From assembly GCF_019431375.1 (NCBI RefSeq), contig NZ_CP080267.1, forward strand, positions 2,545,933 through 2,609,932: a DNA stretch of 64,000 nucleotides, in the 5' to 3' direction. Numbering within the stretch: the first letter of the stretch is position 1; the number at the start of each line of letters is the position of its first letter. The notes under the pieces are model-generated. The model worked only from the letters and a program-made list of their open reading frames with translations, did no database searches and was not told where the DNA came from. Positions 16,468 to 25,448 of this stretch are shown here, one piece after another. Source of the DNA: Alcanivorax sp. Its GTDB lineage: Bacteria > Pseudomonadota > Gammaproteobacteria > Pseudomonadales > Alcanivoracaceae. A program made the position numbers and the translations under genes.

Positions 16468-17667
16468 GTGCAACCACAATCCATTGCTATTATCGGCGCC
16501 GGCACCGCCGGCCTGACCACTGCTGCCCTGCTTGCCGAGCAGGGGCACCACGTCACCCTGATTGAACGGGCCGAGACGCTGGCGCCGGTGGGTGCCGGCT
16601 TGCTGTTGCAGCCCACCGGGCTCGCGGTGCTCAAGGAAATGGGCCTGCATCAACCGATGCTCGAGTACGGCGCCCGCGTTGATGCCCTGGTCGGCCACAC
16701 CCGCGATGGCCGGCGCATCATGAACACCGCTTACCGCAGCCTGGACGACCACAGCCATGGTCTCGGCATCCACCGTGCCAGCCTCTGCCATGTGCTGGAC
16801 CAACACCTGCAGACACTACCCCACACACGGTTAATGAGTTGTACGGTCAGTGCGGTGGATACCGCCGACAACCAGGCCACGGTGATCGCCGAAAAAGCGG
16901 GCGAGCCCTGCCGGCTGTCCTTCGACGCGGTAATGATCGCCAACGGCAGCCACAGCCGCCTGCGCCCCGCGGCCTGGACCCGTTACGACAGGCTCTACCC
17001 CTGGGGCGCCATGTGGGCCATCCAACCCATGGTGGACTCGTTTGCGGCGCCGCTGCTGCAACAGCGCTATCACCGAGCGAGCCAGATGGTTGGCATTCTG
17101 CCCACCGGCTGCCGCCCGGACCAGCCGGCTCAGCCCCTGGCCAGTTTCTTTTGGAGCCTGCCAGTGGCGCAGATGCGCCACTGGCAGCGGGCGGATTTTG
17201 ATTTTCCCGGCTGGCGTAATCAGGCCCTACAGCTATGGCCACAGCTGGAAACCCTGCTGGCACCACTGACTCACCCGAATCAACTGCTGCCCGCCACCTA
17301 CCGGGATGTGATCATGCATCACTGGGGTGAAAACCGGTTGGGCATTATTGGCGATGCGGCCCATGCCATGAGTCCGCAACTGGGCCAGGGCGCCAACATG
17401 GCCCTGCTGGATGCCCGGGCCATCGGCCTGGCCGTGGCAGCGTCGGACACCTGGCCCCAGGTCTGGGACTACTACCATCGCCAGCGGGAACCGCAGATCC
17501 GCTTCTACCAGCGCATGAGCCGCTGGCTGACCCCGGCCTTCCAGTCCCACAGCCGCACGGTATCCAGCGGGCGGGATCTGTTCTTTCCGATCATGGAGAG
17601 GGTGCCATGGCTGCGCATGCAGATGGCGAAGACGGTGGCGGGGCTGAAAAGTGGTTTACTGAGTTGA
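16468..17667 (+). CDS. FAD-dependent aromatic-type monooxygenase
   Basis: The 399-residue flavoprotein begins MQPQSIAIIGAGTAGLTTAA with the GxGxxG FAD fingerprint, then AGLLLQPTGLAVLKEMGL near residue 47, and GIIGDAAHAMSPQLGQGANM near 292 (the second FAD-binding GD motif). This places it in the UbiH/salicylate-hydroxylase-like class A monooxygenases. Substrate unknown: no pathway gene lies beside it. The start is GTG at 16468. The DG motif (usually around 160) reads VMIANGSHSRLR, which is a weak match, so NADPH handling may differ. Confidence 0.8.
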   Translation: MQPQSIAIIGAGTAGLTTAALLAEQGHHVTLIERAETLAPVGAGLLLQPTGLAVLKEMGLHQPMLEYGARVDALVGHTRDGRRIMNTAYRSLDDHSHGLGIHRASLCHVLDQHLQTLPHTRLMSCTVSAVDTADNQATVIAEKAGEPCRLSFDAVMIANGSHSRLRPAAWTRYDRLYPWGAMWAIQPMVDSFAAPLLQQRYHRASQMVGILPTGCRPDQPAQPLASFFWSLPVAQMRHWQRADFDFPGWRNQALQLWPQLETLLAPLTHPNQLLPATYRDVIMHHWGENRLGIIGDAAHAMSPQLGQGANMALLDARAIGLAVAASDTWPQVWDYYHRQREPQIRFYQRMSRWLTPAFQSHSRTVSSGRDLFFPIMERVPWLRMQMAKTVAGLKSGLLS

Positions 17668-17706
17668 ACGCAGCTTTGCTTTTTCTGCGCCTGTACGCGA
17701 TGGGCA

Positions 17707-17766
17707 GTGACGAGTTGCGAGCGACAACGGCTCTAGTGACTCTCGCAACTCGCGTCTCGTAACTCG
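17707..17766. repeat. intergenic inverted repeat, CTCGCAACTCG-word arms
   Basis: Left arm 17707-17725 and right arm 17737-17766 share GACGAGTTGCGAGCGAC and its complement CTCGCAACTCG, with further CTCGTAACTCG repeats on the right. It lies between the convergent monooxygenase and yheV genes, and is a small member of the word-arm repeat family. Confidence 0.55.
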
Positions 17767-17811
17767 AAACGGCTTTGTTCGCGCCGCGAGCGACGCGCCA
17801 AAAGGAAACAC

Positions 17812-18006
17812 TTATTTCTTTGCCGGCTGCAAAGTGACCGGCCTGGCCAGGGCATCTGTGGTTTCCGGTGGCTTGGCATCCAGATCCTTGGTGGCGCCGC
17901 AAGCAACGCATTCCATCCACTGCTTGTCACCGTCGATGACGCGCTGGATCTTGTCCATCTGTCCGCATTCCGGACAGGTAGCCCCGGCAATGAATTGGCG
18001 TTTCAT
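17812..18006 (-). CDS. yheV: YheV-family putative zinc-ribbon protein
   Basis: A 64-residue protein with a zinc-ribbon: CPECG at residues 11-15 and CVACG near 33-37. The start MKRQFIAGATCPECGQMD and the MECVACGATKDL block match the YheV family, which in many gammaproteobacteria is encoded next to prlC. Here it lies just downstream of prlC on the same strand, 109 bases away, with a REP-like pair between them. Role unknown. Confidence 0.85.
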   Translation of the reverse strand: MKRQFIAGATCPECGQMDKIQRVIDGDKQWMECVACGATKDLDAKPPETTDALARPVTLQPAKK

Positions 18007-18023
18007 GATTGCTCCCTATCCCT

Positions 18024-18106
18024 CCGTAGGAGCGGCGCTCGAGCCGCGAACATTACTTGGGAAAGCTTTCGCAAGCACATTCGCGGCTCGAGCAACGCTC
18101 CTACGG
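18024..18106. repeat. REP-like palindromic pair
   Basis: Arms 18024-18050 (CCGTAGGAGCGGCGCTCGAG...) and 18080-18106 (its complement with two mismatches) are separated by a 29-base loop. The word TAGGAGCGGCGCTCGAGCCG resembles Pseudomonas-type REP units (GGAGC...GCTCC). It lies between prlC and yheV and may attenuate transcription into yheV or stabilise mRNA ends. Confidence 0.75.
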
Positions 18107-18115
18107 TGAAATATT

Positions 18116-20149
18116 CTAACCGCTGATGCCGCAATGACGCAGTAGCGGTTCCACACTGGGCTCGCGGCCGCGGAAGGCCTTGAACAGCTCCATGGGTTCG
18201 CGGCTGCCACCCTTGGCGAGAATTTCACTGCGGAAGGCACGGCCGGTGTCTTCGTTGAACTCGCCTTCTTCCTCGAAGCGGGAATAGGCATCCGCGGAGA
18301 GCACTTCTGCCCATTTGTAGCTGTAATAACCCGCCGCATAGCCGCCGGCAAAAATGTGCCCGAAGCTGTTGGGAAAGCGGTTGAACGCGGGCGGCTGAAT
18401 TACTGCCACCTGCTCACGCACCTCTTTCAGGACCTGATAGATATCCAGCCCTTCCTGGTATTCCGCGTGAATACGCATGTCGAACAGGGAGAACTCCAGC
18501 TGCCGCACCATCTGCATGGCGCCCTGGAAATTCTTTGCGGCCAGCATTTTGTCCAGCTTTTCCTTGGGCAGGGGTTCACCGGTTTCATAGTGGCCGGAAA
18601 TCAGGGCGATGCCTTCTTCAGTCCAGCACCAGTTTTCCAGAAACTGGCTGGGAAGCTCCACCGCATCCCAGGCCACCCCGTTGATGCCGGAAATACCGGA
18701 CACATCCTGCTCGGTAAGCATGTGGTGCAGGCCATGGCCGAACTCGTGGAACAGGGTGACCACTTCATCGTGAGTCAACAGTCCCGGTTTGCCACCGGCG
18801 GGCGGAGCAAAGTTGCAGGTCAGGTAGGCCACCGGGGTTTGCAGGCTACCATCCGGACGACGACGACGAATGCGGGCGTCATCCATCCAGGCGCCACCCC
18901 GCTTGCCGGTGCGCGCATACATATCCAGATAGAAGGCCGCGCGCACGCTGCCATCGTCATCCACCAGTTCGTAGAAACGTGCATCTTCGTGCCACAGATC
19001 CACATCATCACGCTGACGGAATTGAATCCCGAACAGTTTGCCGACCACGGCAAACATGCCGTTAATCACGGTATCCGCCGGGAACCAGGGACGCAGCTCT
19101 TCCTCGGAAATACTGTAGCGTTCTTCGCGCAAACGCTCGCTCCAGAAACCGATATCCCAAGGGTCCAGGTCGTCGGCACCCTGCCCGGCCGCAAAGGCTT
19201 TCAGTTCCGCCAGTTCCTGCTCTGCCTGGGGCTTGGCCCGTTTGGCCAGATCTTCCAGAAACTGGATGACCTCGTTCACGTCGCGGGCCATCTTGGTGGC
19301 CAGGGATTCTTCGCCATAGTTGGCAAAGCCCAGTAGCTGCGCCTGCTCGTGACGAAGCTTGAGGATTTCATCCATGATGGCGGCATTGTCGAACTGGCCG
19401 GCCTGGGGACCTTCATCGGAAGCCCGGGTGGTCCAGGCCACATACATTTCCTTGCGCAGTTCGGCATTTTTGCAGTGGCTCATGACCGCAATAAACACCG
19501 GTGCATCCAGGGTCAGTACCCAGCCGTCCTTGCTATCCGCTTTGGCCCGGTCTGCGGCGCCGGCCCTGGCGCTTTCCGGCAGGCCATCCAGTTCTGATTC
19601 GTCGGTAATGTGTCTGGTCCAGGCTTGAGTGGCATCCAGGGTATTATCGGAAAATTTGCTGGTCAGTTCCGACAGCCGCTTGGAGTTGGCCATGTACTGG
19701 GCTTTCTTGTCTTCCGGTAGATCCACGCCGGAAAGACGGAAGTCACGCAGGGTGTTTTCAATGTCTTTCTGCTGGGCTTCGTTCAGGGAGTCCCACTCGT
19801 CACTGTCGCGCAGGGCCTGGTAGGCAGCGCACAATTCCGCATTCTGACCCACTTCGGTGCCAAATTCGCTGAGCAGGGGTAGGCAGCTGTTGTAGGCATT
19901 GCGCAGGGCTTCATTCTGGGCCACCGCATTGAGATGCCCGGCAGGTCCGAAAGCCTTGCTCAGACGATCGTCTTCCTCATCCAGGGCCTGCACCAGATGG
20001 GCGTAATCGAACTTGCCGTCTGCCAGCACTTGCTGGATGCGGGCACGGCCATCGGCCACCAGTTGCTCCACGGCGGGCAGCACGTGCTCCGGCTGGATTT
20101 TGGAGAACGGGGGCAGTTCCGGGTAGTCAATCAGCGGGTTGTTGCTCAT
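18116..20149 (-). CDS. prlC: oligopeptidase A (M3 metallopeptidase)
   Basis: PrlC degrades short peptides such as cleaved signal peptides in the cytoplasm. The 677-residue protein has the zinc-binding HEFGHGLHHML near residue 468 (HExxH) and the third ligand glutamate about 28 residues downstream in DAVELPSQFLENW. The start MSNNPLIDYPELPPFSKIQP is family-typical. The upstream small membrane-protein gene overlaps its start by 23 bases, suggesting co-translation. It precedes yheV. Confidence 0.96.
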   Translation of the reverse strand: MSNNPLIDYPELPPFSKIQPEHVLPAVEQLVADGRARIQQVLADGKFDYAHLVQALDEEDDRLSKAFGPAGHLNAVAQNEALRNAYNSCLPLLSEFGTEVGQNAELCAAYQALRDSDEWDSLNEAQQKDIENTLRDFRLSGVDLPEDKKAQYMANSKRLSELTSKFSDNTLDATQAWTRHITDESELDGLPESARAGAADRAKADSKDGWVLTLDAPVFIAVMSHCKNAELRKEMYVAWTTRASDEGPQAGQFDNAAIMDEILKLRHEQAQLLGFANYGEESLATKMARDVNEVIQFLEDLAKRAKPQAEQELAELKAFAAGQGADDLDPWDIGFWSERLREERYSISEEELRPWFPADTVINGMFAVVGKLFGIQFRQRDDVDLWHEDARFYELVDDDGSVRAAFYLDMYARTGKRGGAWMDDARIRRRRPDGSLQTPVAYLTCNFAPPAGGKPGLLTHDEVVTLFHEFGHGLHHMLTEQDVSGISGINGVAWDAVELPSQFLENWCWTEEGIALISGHYETGEPLPKEKLDKMLAAKNFQGAMQMVRQLEFSLFDMRIHAEYQEGLDIYQVLKEVREQVAVIQPPAFNRFPNSFGHIFAGGYAAGYYSYKWAEVLSADAYSRFEEEGEFNEDTGRAFRSEILAKGGSREPMELFKAFRGREPSVEPLLRHCGISG

Positions 20150-20306
20150 CGGTGTCTTGTCCTGCTTCGGTTGGCGCCGCTGGCAGGCGCTGGCGAGTGC
20201 TCTCGTCCGGCTGCAGCAGCGTCTGGAAAATCAGCCACTTGCTCAGCAGGAAAACGCCAAGCAAGATCAGTATGGCAATCAGTATACGGGTGGGTGGCTT
20301 GTTCAT
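20127..20306 (-). CDS. small single-pass membrane protein
   Basis: A 59-residue protein starting MNKPPTRILIAILILLGVFL: one N-terminal membrane helix (about 8-28), followed by a polar C-terminus rich in Asp, Glu and Pro. It overlaps prlC by 23 bases. The ATG at 20306 overlaps a possible ATG of the divergent carbonic anhydrase-like gene (20305). Function unknown. Confidence 0.6.
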   Translation of the reverse strand: MNKPPTRILIAILILLGVFLLSKWLIFQTLLQPDESTRQRLPAAPTEAGQDTDEQQPAD

Positions 20307-20349
20307 GAGCCTCCCTGACGATGACATTCAGCTATCGAGTTTATCAGTG

Positions 20350-20901
20350 ATGGGGATTCGCCGCTTTGAAGACAAGGCCCCGCAGTTGGGCGAACGGGTA
20401 TTTGTCGACCCGGATGCCACCGTGATCGGTGACGTAACCCTCGGGGACGACTGTTCCGTCTGGCCGCGGGCGGTGATCCGCGGCGACATGCATGCCATCC
20501 GCATCGGTGCCCGGGTCAGCATTCAGGATAACGCGGTACTGCACATCACCCACGATTCCCGTTTCAACCCGGGCGGCTTCGCCCTGCAGATCGGCGACGA
20601 TGTGACCCTCGCCCACCAGGCCATGTTGCACGGCTGCACCCTGGGTAACCGGGTGATGGTGGGCATGCAGGCGATCATCATGGATGGCGCCGTGGTGGAA
20701 GACGATGTCATCATCGCCGCCGGTTCCCTGGTGGGCCCCGGAAAACGGCTGGAAAGCGGTTACCTCTACCGCGGCCAACCGGCCCGTCAGGTCCGTGCGC
20801 TCACCGGGGAAGAAAAAGAATTCCTTCCCTACGTGGCCGGGAATTATGTGCGGCTGAAGGATCGGTATCTGGGGGCGTCAAGCGACAGCACCGTGCTGTA
20901 G
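20350..20901 (+). CDS. gamma-class carbonic anhydrase family protein
   Basis: The 183-residue protein has left-handed beta-helix hexapeptide repeats: VIGDVTLGDDCSVWPRAVIR, then NAVLHITHDSRF, and HQAMLHGCTLGNRVMVG. The H residues in HITHD, HQAM and LHGC are the zinc ligands of gamma-carbonic anhydrases and the YrdA group. I use the ATG at 20350 because MGIRRFEDKAPQLGERVFVD is the family-typical N-terminus; an in-frame ATG at 20305 would add 15 residues and is also possible. It is divergent from the small membrane protein/prlC cluster. Confidence 0.85.
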   Translation: MGIRRFEDKAPQLGERVFVDPDATVIGDVTLGDDCSVWPRAVIRGDMHAIRIGARVSIQDNAVLHITHDSRFNPGGFALQIGDDVTLAHQAMLHGCTLGNRVMVGMQAIIMDGAVVEDDVIIAAGSLVGPGKRLESGYLYRGQPARQVRALTGEEKEFLPYVAGNYVRLKDRYLGASSDSTVL

Positions 20902-21238
20902 GAGCGTCGCTGGCGGCGCGATTCGGACCTTGAATTTATTGTAGGAGCACCGCTTGAGGTGCGAACCGAGCGCAGCGAGGCGACAAAGATCAATCTAACT
21001 GCCATTCTTTTCTGAAACCTGTCGAACCCTGACATTCCTGATCGCCCTGCGGGCGATTTCCTTGCTTGCTACGCAAGGTTCGCGGCTCAAGCGATAGTAT
21101 TCGCTACGCTCACCCTTCGGGCCGCACTGCACTACGTGCGTTACTCCGCTACGCTCCGTTCCTACAGCGGCTTCGTAGAAATGCCGGGGTCCGGGGGAAC
21201 TTTCCAGTCTTTCCCTATCCAGCGAGCGTAGCTTGTCG
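20902..21238. repeat. REP-rich intergenic stretch
   Basis: This gap between convergent genes has no gene. It contains TGTAGGAGC units at about 20899 and 20940, GATCGCCCTGCGGGCGATTT (a hairpin), and a run of GCTACGCTC words toward 21180, ending CGTTCCTACAGCGG (the complement of the first unit). I read it as a cluster of REP-like units. Confidence 0.6.
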
Positions 21239-22222
21239 CTAAATCCTCCACATAAACGACATATTCCCGAAACTCAGAATATCGTCGCTTTTGCGGATCG
21301 GTGACGATGACCCCTGCAAGGTCAGGGTGAAGGAAAAATCGTCCAGGCTGATGCCGCCGCCCAGTACCAGCCCGAGAATGCCGTTGCGAGATTCCACGTC
21401 ATAGGGACCACTGTGTTCTTCCAGATAGGAATAGCCGATGTATTCGCCAAAGCTGGCAACAAAGATTTCCCAGCCAAACCCCTCACCATCGAACAAGCCC
21501 ACCAGGGAACCAGCCGTACCAATACCCGCATAATCAGGGATAAAGTTGCGAGGTAGATTCTCGCCAATACGCCAAAAGCCACCGACCTTGGCGGTGCCAT
21601 TGAAGTTATTGGCATCCACCCCCCAGGCATAACCCACTTCACTTTCCAGCGAGCGACCACTGTAGCGCACTAGACGGTGGGCATGGAGAAAGTACGCCCC
21701 ACCAATCAGATCGGAACCAAGCTGATTATCCCAGCCTTGCGGCTCCGTGGAACCCGTCACTTTATGCACCACTTTCTGCGACTGCTCAGCACCGGAATCC
21801 GGCCCCACAACGCCAACACGCACCCCGTAGCCAAACAGATTATTTCCATTCCAGCTGAACAGTCCCAGCTCCAGATTGCTGTACCCCACGTAGGGCAGAT
21901 CATTGAAATCCGGCATCTCACGACTGATGTCCGACGGGGTGATCATGATCTGTTCCAGGCTCAGGGTCAGGGCATGCTTTTCATCCTCCAGACTGATACC
22001 GGGCAGCGGGTCCAGGGCGGCGGCCAGGCCACAGGTGAAAGTGCCATTTCGATCGCAGCGCTCGTGCGCATCACCCACCCAACTGATTCGCACACCATTG
22101 GTGTACTGGCCATCGGAACCGACAAACAGATCGTTATCCCAGGAAAACCCGAAGGTGGATGCCCGGACTGTCAGCGGCAGCAGGCAAGAAAAAATCAACA
22201 GAACGCGCAGGGAAATAACCAT
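21239..22222 (-). CDS. lpxR: LpxR-family lipid A deacylase
   Basis: LpxR is an outer-membrane beta-barrel enzyme that removes the 3'-acyloxyacyl group of lipid A. The 327-residue precursor has a signal peptide (MVISLRVLLIFSCLLPLTVRA-S) and the conserved FSWDNDLFVGSDGQYTNGVR block near residues 25-45 (Asn-Asp active-site pair), EQIMITPSDIS near 110, and DLPYVGYS. The C-terminus ends in an aromatic-bounded strand (SFMWRI), typical of barrels. I start at 22222, preceded by GGGAGAAGT; the frame upstream overlaps the ion-channel gene. The family is confident, activity inferred. Confidence 0.85.
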   Translation of the reverse strand: MVISLRVLLIFSCLLPLTVRASTFGFSWDNDLFVGSDGQYTNGVRISWVGDAHERCDRNGTFTCGLAAALDPLPGISLEDEKHALTLSLEQIMITPSDISREMPDFNDLPYVGYSNLELGLFSWNGNNLFGYGVRVGVVGPDSGAEQSQKVVHKVTGSTEPQGWDNQLGSDLIGGAYFLHAHRLVRYSGRSLESEVGYAWGVDANNFNGTAKVGGFWRIGENLPRNFIPDYAGIGTAGSLVGLFDGEGFGWEIFVASFGEYIGYSYLEEHSGPYDVESRNGILGLVLGGGISLDDFSFTLTLQGSSSPIRKSDDILSFGNMSFMWRI

Positions 22223-22259
22223 ACTTCTCCCGGGAAGCAGAACTGCCCCGCTATATTCT

Positions 22260-22706
22260 TCAGAAACGCCACCGCCGCTGCATGACCAGAAAGGCAAACG
22301 ATGCAGACCAGGTGATCAGTATCAGTCCGTTCAGGGCCTCAACGCCGGCAATCAGTCGCAACGTCCCAAGAGGATACAGGTCACCAAGGCCCAGTGAGGT
22401 ATAGCAGGCGGTGGAAAAATACAGGTGATCCAGGAAACTGCCATCTACCGTACCGGCCAGGTTCATGGCGGTATCGCCACGGTCCAGAATCAGGTAGGCC
22501 CACGCATAAAGCGTCACCTCCAGCATATGGGCGACAAACATGACCATTACCACCAGCAGGATCTCGCCGCGGAAACCTGACCAGCGTTTGAGTAGTGCAG
22601 ACAATCCCGCCAGCGTCCAGTAGTGCAGTGTCACTGTGGTCAACACCATGCCCAGACTGACCATGGAGGCAAACAGCACTTCACTCATTACCGCACTTTC
22701 CGTCAT
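22260..22706 (-). CDS. two-helix potassium-channel-like membrane protein
   Basis: The 148-residue protein has four hydrophobic stretches and a pore-like segment YFSTACYTSLGLGDLYPLGT near residue 95-115. TSLGLGD resembles the TxxGxGD selectivity filter of ion_trans_2-type potassium channels, though the filter reads SLGLGD rather than TVGYGD. It lies 37 bases upstream of lpxR on the same strand and directly downstream of aroE (6 bases), so it may belong to the hemF-aroE-channel-lpxR transcript. Ion specificity is inferred only. Confidence 0.7.
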   Translation of the reverse strand: MTESAVMSEVLFASMVSLGMVLTTVTLHYWTLAGLSALLKRWSGFRGEILLVVMVMFVAHMLEVTLYAWAYLILDRGDTAMNLAGTVDGSFLDHLYFSTACYTSLGLGDLYPLGTLRLIAGVEALNGLILITWSASFAFLVMQRRWRF

Positions 22707-22712
22707 GGCGTG

Positions 22713-23525
22713 CTAGCGCAGCCCGGCAATGACCGGCGCGCTGTCAGGACGCCAGCCACGCCAGATTTCAAAGGCTTCTGCGGCCTGCTCTACCAGCATG
22801 CCCAACCCATCGGCGGTGGCCACCGCACCCTGTTGTTGCGCCCAGACCATGAAGGAGGTGGGCTCGCTGCCGTACACCATGTCGTAGGCCACGGCGCCTT
22901 CCGCCAGCAGGCCCTCTGGCAGAGCCGGCATCTCGCCATGAAGTCCGGCAGAGATGGCATTGATGACCAGATCGAACTGCCCGCTCAGGTTATCCAGTCC
23001 GCTACCCAGCACCGGCGGGTTCGTGCCATCCATAAAACCGCGGGCCAGGATAGCGGCCTTGTCTTCCGTACGGTTGGCAATTCGTACCAGCGTCGGCTCT
23101 TCCGCCAGCAACGGGCCCATGACACCGCGCACCGCACCGCCGGCACCCAGCACCAGCACCCGCTTGCCCTGAATAGCCCAGCCAAGATTGTCGCGGATAT
23201 CTTTCACCAGACCAGCGCCATCGGTGTTGTCACCATGGAGCTGATCGCCATCCCACCACAGGGTGTTCACTGCTGCCGCCAGACCGGCACGCTCGGTCAC
23301 CGCATCGCAGAGATCGAATGCCTGCTCCTTGAAGGGCACGGTCACATTAGCCCCCAGGCCACCTTCTTCATGGAAGGTGTTTACCGCACCGGCAAAATCT
23401 TCCAGTGGCGCTTCGCGTTTTTCATAACGCAGATCCTCGTCACGCTGGGCGGCAAAGGCATGATGGATATCCGGCGACCGGGAATGGGCCACCGGATTGC
23501 CGAACACACAATACAGGGCCGTCAT
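22713..23525 (-). CDS. aroE: shikimate dehydrogenase
   Basis: AroE reduces 3-dehydroshikimate with NADPH in aromatic amino-acid synthesis. The 270-residue protein starts MTALYCVFGNPVAHSRSPDI (shikimate-binding NPxxHSxSP), has VTVPFKEQAF (catalytic Lys) near residue 61, NTDGAGLVKDI near 100, and VLGAGGAVRGVM near 126 (NADP-binding GAGGA). The ATG at 23525 forms an ATGA overlap with the hemF stop, showing translational coupling; this decides the start over an upstream GTG. It follows hemF in the common hemF-aroE order. Confidence 0.96.
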   Translation of the reverse strand: MTALYCVFGNPVAHSRSPDIHHAFAAQRDEDLRYEKREAPLEDFAGAVNTFHEEGGLGANVTVPFKEQAFDLCDAVTERAGLAAAVNTLWWDGDQLHGDNTDGAGLVKDIRDNLGWAIQGKRVLVLGAGGAVRGVMGPLLAEEPTLVRIANRTEDKAAILARGFMDGTNPPVLGSGLDNLSGQFDLVINAISAGLHGEMPALPEGLLAEGAVAYDMVYGSEPTSFMVWAQQQGAVATADGLGMLVEQAAEAFEIWRGWRPDSAPVIAGLR

Positions 23526-24430
23526 AACCACTCCCGGTGAATCAGAAATTTCTGGTAGAGCTCAATTTCCGCACTGCCAGGCTTTGGATGCCAGTCATAA
23601 TCCCAGCGCACCATTGGCGGCAGGGACATGAGGATGGATTCGGTGCGCCCGCCGGACTGCAACCCGAAGATGGTGCCGCGATCATAGACCAGGTTGAATT
23701 CCACATAACGGCCACGGCGATAGAGCTGGAACTGGCGCTCCCGGTCACCATAATCATGGTCTTTTCGTCGCGCCACGATGGGCCGATAGGCCTGAATATA
23801 GGCGTCACCCACACTGCGCATCAGCGCAAAACTGGTATCGAAATCAAACCGATTCAGGTCGTCAAAAAACAGCCCGCCCACACCACGAGGTTCGTCGCGA
23901 TGCTTGATATAAAAGTAGTCATCGCACCAGCTTTTGAATTCCGGATAGATATCGTCACCGAAAGGGTCGCAGGCATCCCTGGCGGTCTGGTGCCAGTGCA
24001 CCACGTCCTCTTCAAAACCATAGAAGGGGGTCAGGTCAAAACCGCCACCGAACCACCACACCGGCTCTTCACCCTCTTTTTCGGCAACAAAGAAACGGAC
24101 GTTGGCATGACTGGTGGGCACATAGGGGTTTTTCGGGTGGATCACCAGCGACACGCCCATGGCCTGAAAACTGCGACCTGCCAATTCCGGGCGGGCGGCG
24201 GTGGCAGACGGCGGCAACTGGCTGCCGAACACATGGGAGAAATTCACCCCGCCTTTTTCAATCACCGCCCCGTTTTCCAACACCCGGCTGCGGCCTCCGC
24301 CGCCCTGCTCCCGATCCCAACTGTCTTCACGGAAGGTGGCGCCGCCATCTTCCTCGGCCAGTTCCTCGCAAATGCGGTCCTGAAGACCCAGCAGGTAGTC
24401 CTTCACCGCCTGCAGTGATACCTCTGACAT
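23522..24430 (-). CDS. hemF: aerobic coproporphyrinogen III oxidase
   Basis: HemF uses oxygen to decarboxylate coproporphyrinogen III in haem synthesis. The 302-residue protein contains FSHVFGSQLPPSAT near residue 64, ASMVIHPKNPYVPTSHANVR-like wording (SLVIHPKNPYVPTSHANVRF) near 94, GGFDLTPFYGFEEDVVHWH near 128, and the EFNLVYDRGTIFGLQSGGRT block near 245, all diagnostic of HemF. It is upstream of aroE with an overlapping stop/start, and downstream of tsaC. Start is supported by GGGAGACGGC. Normal length. Confidence 0.97.
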   Translation of the reverse strand: MSEVSLQAVKDYLLGLQDRICEELAEEDGGATFREDSWDREQGGGGRSRVLENGAVIEKGGVNFSHVFGSQLPPSATAARPELAGRSFQAMGVSLVIHPKNPYVPTSHANVRFFVAEKEGEEPVWWFGGGFDLTPFYGFEEDVVHWHQTARDACDPFGDDIYPEFKSWCDDYFYIKHRDEPRGVGGLFFDDLNRFDFDTSFALMRSVGDAYIQAYRPIVARRKDHDYGDRERQFQLYRRGRYVEFNLVYDRGTIFGLQSGGRTESILMSLPPMVRWDYDWHPKPGSAEIELYQKFLIHREWL

Positions 24431-24468
24431 GCCGTCTCCCGGTTTGAATGCTTGGCGTGCAGCCCGTT

Positions 24469-25017
24469 TCAGGCGCGCAAGATGCGGCCACTGTCCAGAT
24501 CAATAATGGTAGAGGGTTTGGCGGCCCGGTCACAGGCACCGCTGACAATAAAGTCCAGCCGCTCGCCAAGCTGGCGGGCCACCTGGAACTGATTGCGAGC
24601 CGCCGGGCGGCCACTGATATTGGCACTGGTAGAAATGATCGGCTGGCCCACCGCCCGGCACAGGTCCCGGGCTAGGGGATGATCCGGCACCCGCACCGCC
24701 ACCTTGGTAAAGGCGCCACGCACCCAGGCAGGGACACTATCGTCGGCGTCTACCAGATAGGTCAGCGGTGCCGGCCATTGCCCAGCCAGTTGCTCACGCT
24801 GGCTGTCGGTGAGGTGGATATAGGGTTCCAGTTGCGCCAGGTCAGCGCCGATCAGAATCAGGCCCTTGCTCACCGGCCGTTCCTTGATGGCCAGCAGACG
24901 CAATACCGCCTCTTCATTGAAGGGGTCGCAGCCCAGGCCGTAGACCGACTCGGTAGGATAGGCCACCACACCTCCGGCCTGAATGATTTGTGCCGCACTG
25001 TGCAGATGCTGGTACAT
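24469..25017 (-). CDS. tsaC: threonylcarbamoyl-AMP synthase
   Basis: TsaC makes threonylcarbamoyl-AMP for the t6A modification of ANN-decoding tRNAs. The 182-residue protein carries VVAYPTESVYGLGCDPFNEE near residue 18, the K(x)RPxSKGLILI block (KERPVSKGLILIG) near 46, and TSANISGRPA near 137. It belongs to the YrdC/Sua5 family without a Sua5 extension. It lies in the conserved lysM-dprA-tsaC-hemF-aroE series, but a small gene (25106-25324) is inserted between dprA and tsaC here. Confidence 0.95.
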   Translation of the reverse strand: MYQHLHSAAQIIQAGGVVAYPTESVYGLGCDPFNEEAVLRLLAIKERPVSKGLILIGADLAQLEPYIHLTDSQREQLAGQWPAPLTYLVDADDSVPAWVRGAFTKVAVRVPDHPLARDLCRAVGQPIISTSANISGRPAARNQFQVARQLGERLDFIVSGACDRAAKPSTIIDLDSGRILRA

Positions 25018-25105
25018 GAAGAACTCGCCCAGGAAGGAAAGACGGGAAAATACCCTGCATGGCTAGCCGGCTCAAGAGAGAGCCGGGAATTACGCCGTGG
25101 ACAAT

Positions 25106-25324
25106 CTACAGTGGCACCGGTGTAAGACGTTTTGCCGTGAGCGCTTTTTTTCCTTTTTTCACTTCGGTGGTTTCACACTCCACTTCTTCACCCGGTACGA
25201 ACGCCCATTCCTCCCCTTCCGGCATGGTGCCGATAATCCGGTAGCGACTGCCGCTCACATGGACCGCTTCCACCACCCGCCATTCTCCTTGTCCTCGCAG
25301 CAGGGGCACATAGATCTCGAACAT
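25106..25324 (-). CDS. small hypothetical protein
   Basis: A 72-residue protein starting MFEIYVPLLRGQGEWRVVEA, with a beta-rich N-terminal part and a Lys-rich tail (VKKGKKALTAKRL). GAGGT precedes the ATG. It lies between dprA and tsaC on their strand and could be part of the same transcript. I do not recognise the family. Confidence 0.6.
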   Translation of the reverse strand: MFEIYVPLLRGQGEWRVVEAVHVSGSRYRIIGTMPEGEEWAFVPGEEVECETTEVKKGKKALTAKRLTPVPL

Positions 25325-25448
25325 GGCACACCTCGCACAACAGACGCCCTGGTGTCTTCAACATTCCGCCCCTGGCGAGAAAAGGTCAAATCCGGGAAAC
25401 ACTCTTCAGGAGACACCCTCTCGGGCGGTTCCTGAACAGTGATCGCGA